Source: CAYVTV01 sp964526475 | Lineage (GTDB): Bacteria > Bacteroidota > Bacteroidia > Bacteroidales > GCA-2748055 | DNA: 64,000 nucleotides | Direction of reading: 5' to 3' | Assembly: GCA_964526475.1 (NCBI GenBank) | Contig: CAZGKF010000003.1 | Span: 1 to 64,000 of the forward strand | In this document: positions 33,089 to 42,631 of the stretch, piece after piece | How the letters are laid out: each line of letters starts with the position of its first letter | How positions within the stretch are numbered: the first letter of the stretch is position 1 | Program-made: the position numbers and the translations under genes | The notes under the pieces: model-generated | What the model was told of the DNA's origin: nothing | The model's database searches: none | What the model saw: the letters and a program-made list of their open reading frames with translations, nothing else

Positions 33089-33898
33089 ATGAAAATCGAA
33101 AACACCAAAATATCCATTATCGGAGCCGGAAACATTGGAACTGCCATAGCAAATGGATTTCTCCGTTCCGGTAAAATTTCCAAAGATAATCTTTGGCTGA
33201 CCAGAAGGAATACCAATCTGCTTGAAAATTACAAACTTTCAGGTATAAACGTCAGCTCTGATAATAATGAAGCTGTTAAAAATTCGGATATTGTAATCGT
33301 TGCTGTTTTGCCCAAACAATTGGAAAATGTTTTACTGGCTATCTCTCCTGTTCTTGATCCTTCAAGGCATATCCTTGTGTCAGTGGTAACTGCATTGTCA
33401 CTCGGGGAAATAAAACTTATCACAGGACCTGATATCCCCGTTGTGCGCGCCATGCCAAATACCGCAATATCAGTTGGAGAATCCATGACATGTCTGACAG
33501 CCGGAGAGAACGATACAACAAGCCTGGAAATCATTAACACTATCTTTTCCCTTGCAGGAAATACACTATTAATTCCTGAGGGACATATGGCTGCTGCCAC
33601 AATACTTGGTGCCTGTGGCATCGCTTTCTTTATGAGATATATACGCGCTGCATCCCAGGGTGGCATACAGGTGGGATTTCATTCACATGATGCCTTGAAA
33701 ATTGCTGCACAGACAGCACGCGGGGCAACAAGTTTGCTGATCGAATCGGGAAATCATCCGGAAAGAGAAATCGATAAGGTAACTACGCCTATGGGCTGCA
33801 CTATAGCCGGATTAAATGAGATGGAACATAACGGTTTAAGTTCTGCTTTAATTAAAGGCATTGTAACCTCTTATAATGAAATGAATAAACTTAAATAA
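33089..33898 (+). CDS. proC: Pyrroline-5-carboxylate reductase
   Basis: ProC reduces pyrroline-5-carboxylate to proline with NAD(P)H. The 269-residue protein has the Rossmann motif IIGAGNIGTAIANG near the start, VVRAMPNTAISVGESMT in the middle and the family signature around QTARGATSLLIESGNHP and TTPMGCTIAGLNEME. It stands 62 bases after argR and 35 before argH. Confidence 0.96.
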   Translation: MKIENTKISIIGAGNIGTAIANGFLRSGKISKDNLWLTRRNTNLLENYKLSGINVSSDNNEAVKNSDIVIVAVLPKQLENVLLAISPVLDPSRHILVSVVTALSLGEIKLITGPDIPVVRAMPNTAISVGESMTCLTAGENDTTSLEIINTIFSLAGNTLLIPEGHMAAATILGACGIAFFMRYIRAASQGGIQVGFHSHDALKIAAQTARGATSLLIESGNHPEREIDKVTTPMGCTIAGLNEMEHNGLSSALIKGIVTSYNEMNKLK

Positions 33899-33933
33899 AT
33901 ATTCTCATTCACATTAATAATTATTGCTCAAAA

Positions 33934-35295
33934 ATGAAGTTGTGGGAAAAAGGCATAGAAGTTAAGGATAGTATTATCCGTTTTACATCCGGAGACGACC
34001 GTTTTACAGATCTCCCACTTGCCCCTTTTGATATAATCGGAACCATGGCCCATGTCATAATGCTGGAATCTATAAATACTATTTCACGGGAAGAAAGAAT
34101 ATCCTTACTTAATACTTTAACTGAAATATATTATACTACTAAAGAACAGATTTTTATTATTGAGGAAGGAGTTGAAGATGTGCATTCCCAGCTGGAAAAA
34201 ATGTTGACAGAGAAATTAGGTGATGCCGGAAAAAAAGTACATACTGCAAGGTCACGAAATGATCAGGTAATTACCTGTATCAAGTTATACTTACGGGAAG
34301 AACTTGTGTCCATATTCAATAAAGTAGAAACTCTGGCGAACATTCTGTTTGAAAAAAGTGAGGCCAACAAAGACCTTCTCTTCCCCGGATATACTCATAC
34401 TCAGGCAGCCATGCCATCCTCAGCCGGTCTTTGGTTCGCTGCTTATGCCGAGAGCCTTATTGAGGACTTATATATACTCGAAGGAGCTTTCAGATACACA
34501 AATCAATCACCATTGGGTTCTGCTGCAGGCTATGGATCAGGATTCCCGATTAACCGCGAAATCACATCAGAACTTCTTGAGTTTGAAAATCTTCATATTA
34601 ACTCTATTAATGCCCAGATGAGCAGGGGAAAAACAGAACGGTATGTAGTTATGGCTGTAGGTGGTATCGCTCATACACTGTCAAAGCTTGCTGATGATAT
34701 GTGCTGGTTCTTATGTGAGAATTTTGATTTTATAAGCATGAGCGAAGATCTTACCACCGGATCAAGTATTATGCCTCATAAAAAAAATCCTGATGTTTTA
34801 GAATTAATCAGGGCAAAATGTAATGCCATTCAAGGAATGCAGACTGAAATAATGTTTATAACAAGCAATCTCACATCAGGGTATCATCGTGATTTTCAGT
34901 TACTTAAACAAATCTCTTTTAATGCGATTAATGAACTTAAAAATTGCCTGGATATCATGTGCCTTGTTCTTACAGGAGTTAAGGTGAAAGACAATATTAT
35001 GCAACGGGGTATTTACCGATATTTGTGGAGTGTTGATTCAGTTAATGAGAAAGTACAGAAGGGAGTCCCCTTTCGTGAAGCATATATACAGGTAGCACAA
35101 GAAATTCAGGAAGACCATTTCAGACCCGGGGATTTTTCAAAACACATTCATACAGGAAGCATCGGAAATTTATCAAACGAGAAAATTAAAGAAAAACTGA
35201 AAACAATAATAATAAAAACAGAAGTTAGAAAATATACTGATTTCAGAGAAAGATTTATAAGTAAAATCATAAAAGAAAATGCAACACAGAAGTAA
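33934..35295 (+). CDS. argH: Argininosuccinate lyase
   Basis: ArgH splits argininosuccinate into arginine and fumarate. The 453-residue protein carries the fumarase-superfamily signature GSSIMPHKKNPD (about residue 280), the first conserved region HTARSRNDQV and the second GYTHTQAAMPSS. No argG is found in the window. The last 17 bases overlap proB. Confidence 0.97.
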   Translation: MKLWEKGIEVKDSIIRFTSGDDRFTDLPLAPFDIIGTMAHVIMLESINTISREERISLLNTLTEIYYTTKEQIFIIEEGVEDVHSQLEKMLTEKLGDAGKKVHTARSRNDQVITCIKLYLREELVSIFNKVETLANILFEKSEANKDLLFPGYTHTQAAMPSSAGLWFAAYAESLIEDLYILEGAFRYTNQSPLGSAAGYGSGFPINREITSELLEFENLHINSINAQMSRGKTERYVVMAVGGIAHTLSKLADDMCWFLCENFDFISMSEDLTTGSSIMPHKKNPDVLELIRAKCNAIQGMQTEIMFITSNLTSGYHRDFQLLKQISFNAINELKNCLDIMCLVLTGVKVKDNIMQRGIYRYLWSVDSVNEKVQKGVPFREAYIQVAQEIQEDHFRPGDFSKHIHTGSIGNLSNEKIKEKLKTIIIKTEVRKYTDFRERFISKIIKENATQK

Positions 35296-36106
35296 ACTCA
35301 AGGACAAGAAAAAGATTGTTATAAAGGTTGGGACAAGTACCCTTTCCCATCCAAACGGAAAGCTAAATCTGCTGCGGATTGAGAAGCTCGTCAGGGTATT
35401 AGCCGATCTTCATAACGACAATAAGCATATTATTCTTGTATCCAGCGGAGCGATTGCAACCGGTGCAGCAAAAATGGGTATAAGCAAAAAACCTGATGAT
35501 ATGATTAAGAAGCAGGCTCTTGCAGCAATCGGGCAGGCTGAGCTTATAAAGATTTATGATAAGTTTTTCGAAGAGTACAATAAAACCTGTGCTCAGATAC
35601 TTGTTACTAAAGACGGTATTATCAATTCTGTCAGAAGACATAATGCTAAAAACACTATAAACGAATTACTAAATATGGGGATTATTCCTGTCATTAATGA
35701 GAATGATACCGTATCCACACATGAGATAGAGTTTGGGGATAATGATACATTATCAGCAGCTGTCGCAACGCTTGTTAATGCCGATCTGCTGATAATATTA
35801 TCCGATATTGACGGGATGTATACCTCCGATCCGCGTCTGAATAATAATGCCGTTCTGATAAAAAAAGTAATAACTTTTGATGAGATCCTGGACTCCTATG
35901 TCAGTGGAACAGGTTCAATATTTGGAACCGGTGGTATGTCATCGAAAATAATTGCAGCTAAACACTGCATGGAACATAATATTGATATGGTTATTACAAA
36001 CGGGGAGGAGCCTTCCATTATCTTTGACTTACTTAGTGGAAAGGAAGTTGGAACTCTTTTTGTTTCTAAAGAAAATCGTTTTATTAAAGAAAATATTACA
36101 ATATAA
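35279..36106 (+). CDS. proB: Glutamate 5-kinase (no PUA domain)
   Basis: ProB phosphorylates glutamate, the first step of proline synthesis. The 275-residue protein holds only the amino-acid kinase domain: IVIKVGTSTL at the start, LVSSGAIATGAAKMG, and the NENDTVSTHEIEFGDND and GTGGMSSKIIAA motifs. The C-terminal PUA domain of the roughly 370-residue E. coli type is absent. The ATG at 35279 lies inside the end of argH, so translation is probably coupled. Confidence 0.95.
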   Translation: MQHRSKLKDKKKIVIKVGTSTLSHPNGKLNLLRIEKLVRVLADLHNDNKHIILVSSGAIATGAAKMGISKKPDDMIKKQALAAIGQAELIKIYDKFFEEYNKTCAQILVTKDGIINSVRRHNAKNTINELLNMGIIPVINENDTVSTHEIEFGDNDTLSAAVATLVNADLLIILSDIDGMYTSDPRLNNNAVLIKKVITFDEILDSYVSGTGSIFGTGGMSSKIIAAKHCMEHNIDMVITNGEEPSIIFDLLSGKEVGTLFVSKENRFIKENITI

Positions 36107-36116
36107 ATTCTCAGAA

Positions 36117-37361
36117 ATGGAAGAATTAACAGATAAGGGAAAAAAAGCCAAAGCGGTTTGTATTGATCTGTTACGTGCATCATCTGCTCAAAAGGACAAA
36201 GTGCTTGTTACAGCTGCCGGTATGCTTAAAGCAAATAAAGTGTATATACTTCAGGAGAATGAGAAAGATGTAAAAGCAGCAACTGAATCGGGTATAAAAG
36301 GAGCTTTAATTGACAGGCTTACCCTCACGGAATCGAGAATTGACAGTATAGCGGAAGGACTGCAACAAATTGCAGCCCTGGAAGATCCTATCGGAGAAAT
36401 TCCAGGTATGTGGAAACGTCCCAATGGTTTAATTATTGGGAAAAAGAGGGTTCCCCTGGGCGTTATTGGAATCATTTATGAAGCCCGGCCAAATGTAACT
36501 GCCGATGTGTTCGGGTTATGTATAAAAACCGGAAATGCAGTTATCCTTAGAGGGGGGAAAGAAGCATTCAATTCAAACAAAGCTATTGTAAAAGTATTAC
36601 GGCAATCACTCGATGAATGCGGTCTTCCTGCCGATGCACTTCAGCTGGTTGAAGATACCAGCAGGGAAAGTGCACTGGTTATGATGAAAATGAACGATTA
36701 CCTCGATATTCTAATTCCACGCGGCGGTGCCGGACTTATTAATTCAGTAGTTGAAAACAGTACCGTTCCGGTTATTGAAACAGGTGTTGGAAATTGTCAT
36801 ATTTACATAGATTCTACGGCTCTTCCGGAAATGGCAAGAGATATAACAGTAAATGCAAAGACTCAGCGACCCGGGGTATGTAACGCAGCAGAAAGCTTAC
36901 TCGTTCATAAATCAGTGGCAGGAACTATTTTACCATTGATTTGCAATGCATTGAAAGAAAAAAATGTGGAAGTAAGGGGAGATGAAATGGTTTGTTCCCT
37001 GATTGATCATGCCGTTCCTGCTACAGAAAATGATTTTTTCACTGAGTTTCTTGATCTCACCATCTCTGTGAAGGTTGTTGCGGATCTGGAAGAGGCAATT
37101 GCTCATATCAATAAATACGGATCAAGGCACTCAGAGGCCATTGTAACCGAGAGCTATTCAAATTCACAGAAATTTCTTGAAGAGGTTGATGCAGCAGCTG
37201 TTTATGTAAATGCCAGTACACGGTTTACCGATGGTTTTGAATTTGGATTTGGCGCCGAAATCGGTATCAGTACTCAGAAACTACATGCCAGGGGGCCCAT
37301 GGGATTAAGAGAACTTACCACAACCAAATATCTTGTATATGGAAGTGGTCAGATAAGATAA
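36117..37361 (+). CDS. proA: Glutamate-5-semialdehyde dehydrogenase
   Basis: ProA reduces glutamyl-5-phosphate to the semialdehyde. With the ATG at 36117 the product has 414 residues, the normal length. Motifs include VPLGVIGIIYEARPNVTADV, AVILRGGKEAFNSN, the catalytic cysteine in AKTQRPGVCNAAE and FGFGAEIGISTQKLHARGP. An in-frame start at 35952 would add 55 non-family residues within proB and is rejected. It is 10 bases behind proB and ends the operon. Confidence 0.96.
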   Translation: MEELTDKGKKAKAVCIDLLRASSAQKDKVLVTAAGMLKANKVYILQENEKDVKAATESGIKGALIDRLTLTESRIDSIAEGLQQIAALEDPIGEIPGMWKRPNGLIIGKKRVPLGVIGIIYEARPNVTADVFGLCIKTGNAVILRGGKEAFNSNKAIVKVLRQSLDECGLPADALQLVEDTSRESALVMMKMNDYLDILIPRGGAGLINSVVENSTVPVIETGVGNCHIYIDSTALPEMARDITVNAKTQRPGVCNAAESLLVHKSVAGTILPLICNALKEKNVEVRGDEMVCSLIDHAVPATENDFFTEFLDLTISVKVVADLEEAIAHINKYGSRHSEAIVTESYSNSQKFLEEVDAAAVYVNASTRFTDGFEFGFGAEIGISTQKLHARGPMGLRELTTTKYLVYGSGQIR

Positions 37362-37420
37362 ATGCCCTCAGAGTAATAAAATGGCTTATCGGATATGCCG
37401 GATATTAGCTGCGAAAATTT

Positions 37421-37990
37421 TTACCAGCTTTTTCGGTTATTGCCATCGAGATAATATACTACTCCAATTGAAATAACCATTTGACTGAATTCTCCGGCAA
37501 TATATTTCCCTGTAAGCACTCCATCAAATGATTTATTTATATACATCTTCACCCCTGCTCCAATATTCAATCCGGGTTTTATTGCAGATGCATTATCAAT
37601 AGTATTTTGTCCAACATTTTCCAGTAATTTATATCTTGATATTATTGTTGTTGCATTAAGCCCTGCCAGGCAGAATACAACCAACTGATTATCCTTAATT
37701 ATCCCATACTGTCCGTCAATATTAAAATGAAACATATAGCTGTTCAGGCTGTAGTATGCATCCCCTTTATTAAAGCGATTAAAAACAGTTAAATCCGGAC
37801 TTAAATAAAACCTGTTATTTATCTTGTAATATGCTTTCAACAATATCCCCGGATTACCTGTTGAGCCATAATTATAATCAACACCAGAAGAAAATGCCAA
37901 TCCTCCTCCCAAACGGTTAAACTGTGAAAGGCAACAAAATGGGAAAAAGACAATGAACAGGATAATAAGGCAGTTATGTTTGAAATTCAT
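37421..37990 (-). CDS. Small outer-membrane beta-barrel protein
   Basis: With the ATG at 37990 the product has 189 residues: a signal peptide (cleavage after a CCLSQ-like site) and alternating aromatic and polar residues typical of an 8-strand barrel, with GLNIGAGVKMYINKSFDGVL near the end. No specific function. A TTG 27 bases upstream is possible but unlikely. It converges on proA. Confidence 0.7.
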   Translation of the reverse strand: MNFKHNCLIILFIVFFPFCCLSQFNRLGGGLAFSSGVDYNYGSTGNPGILLKAYYKINNRFYLSPDLTVFNRFNKGDAYYSLNSYMFHFNIDGQYGIIKDNQLVVFCLAGLNATTIISRYKLLENVGQNTIDNASAIKPGLNIGAGVKMYINKSFDGVLTGKYIAGEFSQMVISIGVVYYLDGNNRKSW

Positions 37991-38014
37991 TTTCGAATAG
38001 ATTTGAGTAGTTGG

Positions 38015-38022
38015 CAAATGTA
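38015..38022 (-). promoter_or_regulatory. Candidate -7 box of the barrel-protein gene
   Basis: The minus strand reads TACATTTG, a perfect TAnnTTTG match, 24 bases before the start at 37990. Confidence 0.45.
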
Positions 38023-38158
38023 AAAAAGCTATTTATTTTTTATGTTAATTCAGGAAAAAAATAATGTGATTTTTTTCTTTATTTCTTCGATTTTTGACAT
38101 TATCTTGTTGTTGTTTATTACTTTTATAACATAATATTTCCCGTTTATCAAAAAATAT

Positions 38159-38166
38159 TAAATTTG
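38159..38166 (+). promoter_or_regulatory. Candidate -7 box of atpD (TAAATTTG)
   Basis: A perfect TAnnTTTG match 36 bases before atpD. TTTC at 38137-38140 may stand in for the -33 element. It gives the atpDC block a promoter of its own. Confidence 0.55.
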
Positions 38167-38202
38167 CGGGTTTACAGAATTGTTTTATTTAATCTTAGCT
38201 AA

Positions 38203-39714
38203 ATGACAAAAATCAGCGGTGAAATTGCTCAGATCATAGGACCTGTTGTTGATGTCATCTTTGAAATTAAAGGTAATGAATTACCAACTATCCATGATGC
38301 CCTTGAGATAGAAAAATCAGATGGGAGTAAACTAATTGTCGAATGCCAGCAACATATCGGAGAGAATACCATAAGAACAATCGCTATGGATTCAACCGAT
38401 GGTCTTCAGAGAGGGATGAAAGTGGTTTCCACCGGGGCATCTATAAAGATGCCTGTAGGAGAGGATGTAAAAGGCCGTCTTCTTAATGTCGTGGGAGAAG
38501 CAATTGATGGTATAGGACCTGTAGATAACATTAATGGATATGAGATCCATAATAAACCTCCGAAACTGGATGAGCTTTCCACCAACACGGAAATACTTCT
38601 TACCGGGATTAAGGTTATTGATCTTCTGGAACCTTATGTTAAAGGAGGAAAGATAGGTTTATTCGGGGGTGCCGGGGTTGGGAAAACGGTTATCATCATG
38701 GAGCTGATAAACAATATTGCAAAAAGATATTCAGGTCTCTCTGTCTTTGCAGGGGTTGGAGAGCGAACCAGGGAAGGAAACGATCTCCTGAGAGAAATGA
38801 TAGAATCGGGAGTTATTAAATATGGGGAAGATTTCAAAATAAGCATGGAAGCCGGGGGTTGGGATCTCAGTAAAATAGATTTGGAAGAGCTTAAAGAATC
38901 GCAGGCTACTCTGGTATTCGGGCAAATGAATGAACCTCCCGGAGCACGTGCCACCGTTGCTTTATCAGGGCTTACCGTTGCTGAAGCATTCCGTGACGGA
39001 GATGACAAAACCGGTGGCCGGGATATCCTCTTCTTTGTTGATAATATTTTCCGTTTCACCCAGGCAGGCTCAGAAGTTTCTGCCCTTCTGGGAAGAATGC
39101 CATCTGCAGTCGGATACCAGCCAACCCTTGCAACAGAAATGGGATTAATGCAGGAAAGAATTACTTCCACAAAAAGAGGTTCCATTACTTCTGTACAGGC
39201 AATATATGTACCTGCCGATGACCTTACTGATCCGGCACCTGCAACTACATTTGCGCATCTTGATGCAACTACCGTTCTTAGCAGAAAAATAGCTTCTCTG
39301 GGTATCTATCCTGCGGTGGATCCTCTTGATTCCACTTCAAGAATTCTGGCTCCGGAAATCATAGGAAAAGAACATTATCAAACTGCACAGAATGTTAAAG
39401 AACTTCTTCAGCGTTATAAGCAGCTTCAGGATATTATAGCAATTCTAGGCATGGATGAGCTTTCTGAAGAGGACAAACTGGTCGTTCACAGGGCGCGAAG
39501 AGTACAACGTTTTTTGAGTCAGCCCTTTCATGTGGCCGAACAATTTACCGGTATCCCGGGGAAACTGGTTAGTCTTGAAGATACTATCAAAGGTTTCAAT
39601 ATGATCATGAATGGAGAAGTTGACAAGTTTCCTGAAGCCTCTTTTAACCTTGTGGGGACTATTGAAGAAGCCATAGAAAAAGGGGAAAAACTCCTTGCCG
39701 AATCGGCTAAATAA
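38203..39714 (+). CDS. atpD: ATP synthase F1 subunit beta
   Basis: The catalytic subunit, 503 residues. It shows the P-loop GGAGVGKT (155-162), the catalytic glutamate segment GVGERTREGNDL, and the DNIFRFTQAGSEVSALLGRMPS motif (given in part). Length is somewhat above that of E. coli because of insertions in the nucleotide-binding domain (DFKISMEAGGWDLSKIDLEE), as in other Bacteroidetes. It forms an operon with atpC. Confidence 0.97.
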   Translation: MTKISGEIAQIIGPVVDVIFEIKGNELPTIHDALEIEKSDGSKLIVECQQHIGENTIRTIAMDSTDGLQRGMKVVSTGASIKMPVGEDVKGRLLNVVGEAIDGIGPVDNINGYEIHNKPPKLDELSTNTEILLTGIKVIDLLEPYVKGGKIGLFGGAGVGKTVIIMELINNIAKRYSGLSVFAGVGERTREGNDLLREMIESGVIKYGEDFKISMEAGGWDLSKIDLEELKESQATLVFGQMNEPPGARATVALSGLTVAEAFRDGDDKTGGRDILFFVDNIFRFTQAGSEVSALLGRMPSAVGYQPTLATEMGLMQERITSTKRGSITSVQAIYVPADDLTDPAPATTFAHLDATTVLSRKIASLGIYPAVDPLDSTSRILAPEIIGKEHYQTAQNVKELLQRYKQLQDIIAILGMDELSEEDKLVVHRARRVQRFLSQPFHVAEQFTGIPGKLVSLEDTIKGFNMIMNGEVDKFPEASFNLVGTIEEAIEKGEKLLAESAK

Positions 39715-39733
39715 AAAATAATATACTTTTTTT

Positions 39734-39976
39734 ATGTTTCTTGAAATTATTACACCGGATAAGAAATTGTTCTCAGGAGAAGTCGATCTTATTAAAGTTC
39801 CCGGTACCAAAGGTTCATTTGAGATACTAAAAAACCATGCACCCATAATATCAACTCTTGAGGCCGGCAATGTTAAAGTTGTCAGTGATAAAGGTGGTAC
39901 AGAATTTTTCCGGATTAATGGAGGGGTTATTGAGGTAAAGCACAATAAAATAGTAATTCTTGCAGAAAAAATTTAA
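39734..39976 (+). CDS. atpC: ATP synthase F1 subunit epsilon (short form)
   Basis: The 80-residue protein holds only the N-terminal beta-sandwich (LEIITPDKKLFSGEVDLIKVPG, given here in part, and FEILKNHAPIISTLEAG). The C-terminal two-helix inhibitory domain of the roughly 135-residue form is missing, as is usual in this phylum, so epsilon-type inhibition by an extended helix is not expected. The last 17 bases overlap the following frame. Confidence 0.94.
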   Translation: MFLEIITPDKKLFSGEVDLIKVPGTKGSFEILKNHAPIISTLEAGNVKVVSDKGGTEFFRINGGVIEVKHNKIVILAEKI

Positions 39977-40733
39977 TTTAAAAGGTCTTTTTATAGAACA
40001 CCGGAAAACATTATTAATTCTATTAATTATCATTCCGGTGCACTATTCTTTTCAGGTCGTCAGAAAAACAAAGGTGAACTTTCAGGCTGAGGATGGTCTC
40101 GTTATTACCGCAGATCAATACTATTCAAAAAAATCAAATCCATATATCATTCTTTTTCATCAGGAAGGAGCCAGCCGGGGTGAATTTGAACCTATTGCTG
40201 AAAGATTTCTGAGAATGAACTATAACTGTCTGGCTGTTGATCTTAGATCAGGAGATAAATACGGGTTTACAACTAATGAGACAACAAAACTTGCAAGAGA
40301 AAAAGGGTTCAATACCAGGTTATATGAGTCATTAAAAGATATAAAAGCGGCTATTGCATATGTGCAGGAAATCAGTGAAGAACCCATAATTCTTCTGGGA
40401 AGTTCTTATTCTTCTTCTCTTTCTTTATTTGCAGCCGGTGAATTTCCTGAGGTAAAAGCGGTTATTACCTTTAGCCCCGGTGAATTTTTTCTCCCTGAAA
40501 CCTCATTACAATCTGTTTTAAAGGATTTCAACAAGCCAGTTTTTGCAGGTTGCTCAACTGAAGAATATCCGTATGTAGCTGAGATGTTCCAAAATAGTGA
40601 TAATCAAAATTATATTATTTTCAAACCTTCTTACGGCCAGGGAAAAAGAACAGCTGAAGCACTGCTGCCGGGTAATGAAACAAGTGATGAATATTGGCTT
40701 GCATTGCTGATATTTATCAGAAGTATACGCTAA
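39960..40733 (+). CDS. Alpha/beta hydrolase with N-terminal signal or anchor
   Basis: The 257-residue frame has a hydrophobic N-terminal segment (KTLLILLIIIPVHYSF) and an alpha/beta hydrolase domain: IILFHQEGASRGEF for the oxyanion region, the nucleophile elbow GSSYSS (in place of GxSxG, Ser in the second or third position) and a C-terminal region where the usual catalytic histidine is not obvious. No ATG lies near the 5' end; a TTG at 39960 inside the end of atpC is the best start. The substrate is unknown. Confidence 0.7.
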   Translation: MQKKFNLKGLFIEHRKTLLILLIIIPVHYSFQVVRKTKVNFQAEDGLVITADQYYSKKSNPYIILFHQEGASRGEFEPIAERFLRMNYNCLAVDLRSGDKYGFTTNETTKLAREKGFNTRLYESLKDIKAAIAYVQEISEEPIILLGSSYSSSLSLFAAGEFPEVKAVITFSPGEFFLPETSLQSVLKDFNKPVFAGCSTEEYPYVAEMFQNSDNQNYIIFKPSYGQGKRTAEALLPGNETSDEYWLALLIFIRSIR

Positions 40734-40751
40734 AATTATTTCTGTATAAAA

Positions 40752-41723
40752 GTGGTGAAATTTCTCGTTATCAGGCTAAGTTCAATTGGTGATATTGTTC
40801 TCACCTCCCCATTGCTACGCTGCCTGAAAAAACAAGTCCCAAATTCAGAAATTCATTTTCTTGTTAAAAAAAGATATGAAGAAGTAATCGCTTATAATCC
40901 CTATATCGACAATATCTGGTTTTATCAGAACAATATGGGGAAGCTTATTAAAGACCTCAGGAAAGAGCATTTTGACTATATAATAGATCTTCACCACAAC
41001 TTACGAACATTTCGTATTAAAACCCGGTTGAGAATACTTTCGTTCTCTTTCAATAAACTCAACTTCGAAAAATGGCTAATGGTGAATTTCAAAATCAACA
41101 GGCTGCCGGAAAATCATATTGTGGAAAGATACCTTGATACTTTAAAATTATTTGATATAAAAGATGATGGAGAAGGTCTGGATTATTTTACATGTCCTGA
41201 AGATGAATTATTCCCTGAAGAGACAGCTTCCCTGATCTCGAAAAAGTTTGTAGCTCTATGCATTGGAGCACAGCATTTCACTAAGAAAATGCCACCTGAA
41301 ATGCTTGCCATGATATGTAACAGGTCATCTAAACCGGTAATTATACTTGGTGGCAAAGAAGATGAGTCCTCCGCTGAATTGATTTGCTCTATTTCAAAAA
41401 ATAAAAATATTACTAATCTGGCCGGCAAAATACGTATTAACCAGTCGGCCATAGTCATTAAAAAATCAACTGTAGTTGTTACACATGATACAGGGATGAT
41501 GCATATTGCAGCAGCATACAAAAAAAAGGTTCTCTCCATCTGGGGAAATACCATTCCTGAATTCGGGATGTATCCCTTCCGACCGGGGAATGGTTCTGAA
41601 ATTTTTGAAGTTAAAGGTCTGCCCTGTCGCCCCTGTTCAAAAATAGGATTCCGGAAATGCCCGAAATCTCATTTTAAATGTATGAGGGATCAGGATATTG
41701 AGAAAATAACTGCAATCTTATAA
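40752..41723 (+). CDS. Glycosyltransferase family 9 (heptosyltransferase-like)
   Basis: The 323-residue protein matches ADP-heptose:LPS heptosyltransferases: the start KFLVIRLSSIGDIVLTSPLL, the middle GAQHFTKKMPPEMLA, and the donor-site segment VVTHDTGMMHIAAAYKKKVLSIWG (given here in part). It probably adds a sugar to the LPS core on the cytoplasmic side. The start is GTG (40752 or 40755). A cysteine-rich tail (CRPCSKIGFRKCP) is typical of this subgroup. Confidence 0.92.
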   Translation: MVKFLVIRLSSIGDIVLTSPLLRCLKKQVPNSEIHFLVKKRYEEVIAYNPYIDNIWFYQNNMGKLIKDLRKEHFDYIIDLHHNLRTFRIKTRLRILSFSFNKLNFEKWLMVNFKINRLPENHIVERYLDTLKLFDIKDDGEGLDYFTCPEDELFPEETASLISKKFVALCIGAQHFTKKMPPEMLAMICNRSSKPVIILGGKEDESSAELICSISKNKNITNLAGKIRINQSAIVIKKSTVVVTHDTGMMHIAAAYKKKVLSIWGNTIPEFGMYPFRPGNGSEIFEVKGLPCRPCSKIGFRKCPKSHFKCMRDQDIEKITAIL

Positions 41724-41769
41724 ATAAGCTGATACATTATTCAAAATTAGTTATCTCCTGCTAAATAAG

Positions 41770-42552
41770 CTATTGCGCTACAAAGGAATATATTATCTTC
41801 CCCCTGTGACTTTTGGGAGCATTTATATTCCTCGAAAATCTGGAAAGTATTGCATATTTTACAGCCGCCTCAGCCAGACAATTACCATCTATTGCTGCAC
41901 TTATAACAACTGGTTCTGCAGAAACAACATTTCCCGACTGGTCAACCAGAATATCAACCTCAACAATCCCGTCACCCTGACATTTATAAACAGGAGCCGG
42001 CATATGAATATTAAAACGATTATATGGCTCATCAAGAAATTTATAACTTATCAGTGTCGGACCATGATATTGCTTTTTATCTTCTTCCTTTTGCTGATCC
42101 GGCAATTTTTCTTCTTCTGCAAGTACCTCTTCCAGCCTCTCAAGTTGTTTTCTTTCCTCCTCACTTCTGATCTCATCCAGTTGCTTTTCAACCTGCTCCA
42201 CAAAATCCTGAGTACTAATCTGTTTTTCAAACTGTTCCGTTATATTCACGGCTTGGGTACTCGTCCTCATTGCCCTTTCAAGAATACGCTCGTAAAGTTC
42301 AAGTCTTGCCATTTCTTCAGGGCTCAATAATTGTTTTTCTGCCTCCGTCTTTGGTTCATAGGTAAAATCCAGAATAATGCCAAGCTCATTAATATTCCGG
42401 TAAGTATTTATTTTAAAAACGAGAAAGATTATCAGAACAGCGAGATGAAATATTATGGTAGTAAGGATTCCATTCTTATTTTCCCTTAAAAACCTTTTAA
42501 ATGAAAAAGGCTTCCCGGCCAGCTCCTGTATTATTTTGTCTTCCTTTCTCAC
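41770..42552 (-). CDS. TonB-like energy transducer protein
   Basis: The 260-residue protein has a short cytoplasmic N-terminus, one membrane helix (about 30-48), a long acidic coiled coil (about 60-160, rich in Glu, Gln and Arg, not Pro-rich as in classical TonB) and a C-terminal TonB-type domain (GDGIVEVDILVDQSGNVVSA). It would carry energy or tension from the inner membrane to an outer-membrane partner. No ExbB or ExbD is adjacent. The start is GTG at 42552. Confidence 0.78.
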   Translation of the reverse strand: MRKEDKIIQELAGKPFSFKRFLRENKNGILTTIIFHLAVLIIFLVFKINTYRNINELGIILDFTYEPKTEAEKQLLSPEEMARLELYERILERAMRTSTQAVNITEQFEKQISTQDFVEQVEKQLDEIRSEEERKQLERLEEVLAEEEKLPDQQKEEDKKQYHGPTLISYKFLDEPYNRFNIHMPAPVYKCQGDGIVEVDILVDQSGNVVSAEPVVISAAIDGNCLAEAAVKYAILSRFSRNINAPKSHRGKIIYSFVAQ

Positions 42553-42631
42553 AACATAATAACGTAAATACGCAAAAATAGTATCTTTAATTATACAGGT
42601 GAAGGCTTCAACAGAAAAACATTAAAAACAA

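Noticed and set aside
35952..36116. 55-residue N-terminal extension of ProA
   Set aside because: It would overlap proB by 155 bases and has no counterpart in the family; the ATG at 36117 gives the normal length.
38634..39185. 183-codon minus-strand frame inside atpD
   Set aside because: It is Ser/Pro/Arg-rich, has no family features and lies entirely opposite a highly conserved catalytic gene; a shadow frame.
41773..42330. 185-codon plus-strand frame opposite the TonB-like gene
   Set aside because: Its composition (Phe, Leu, Lys and Cys runs) mirrors the acidic coiled coil on the other strand; no independent support.
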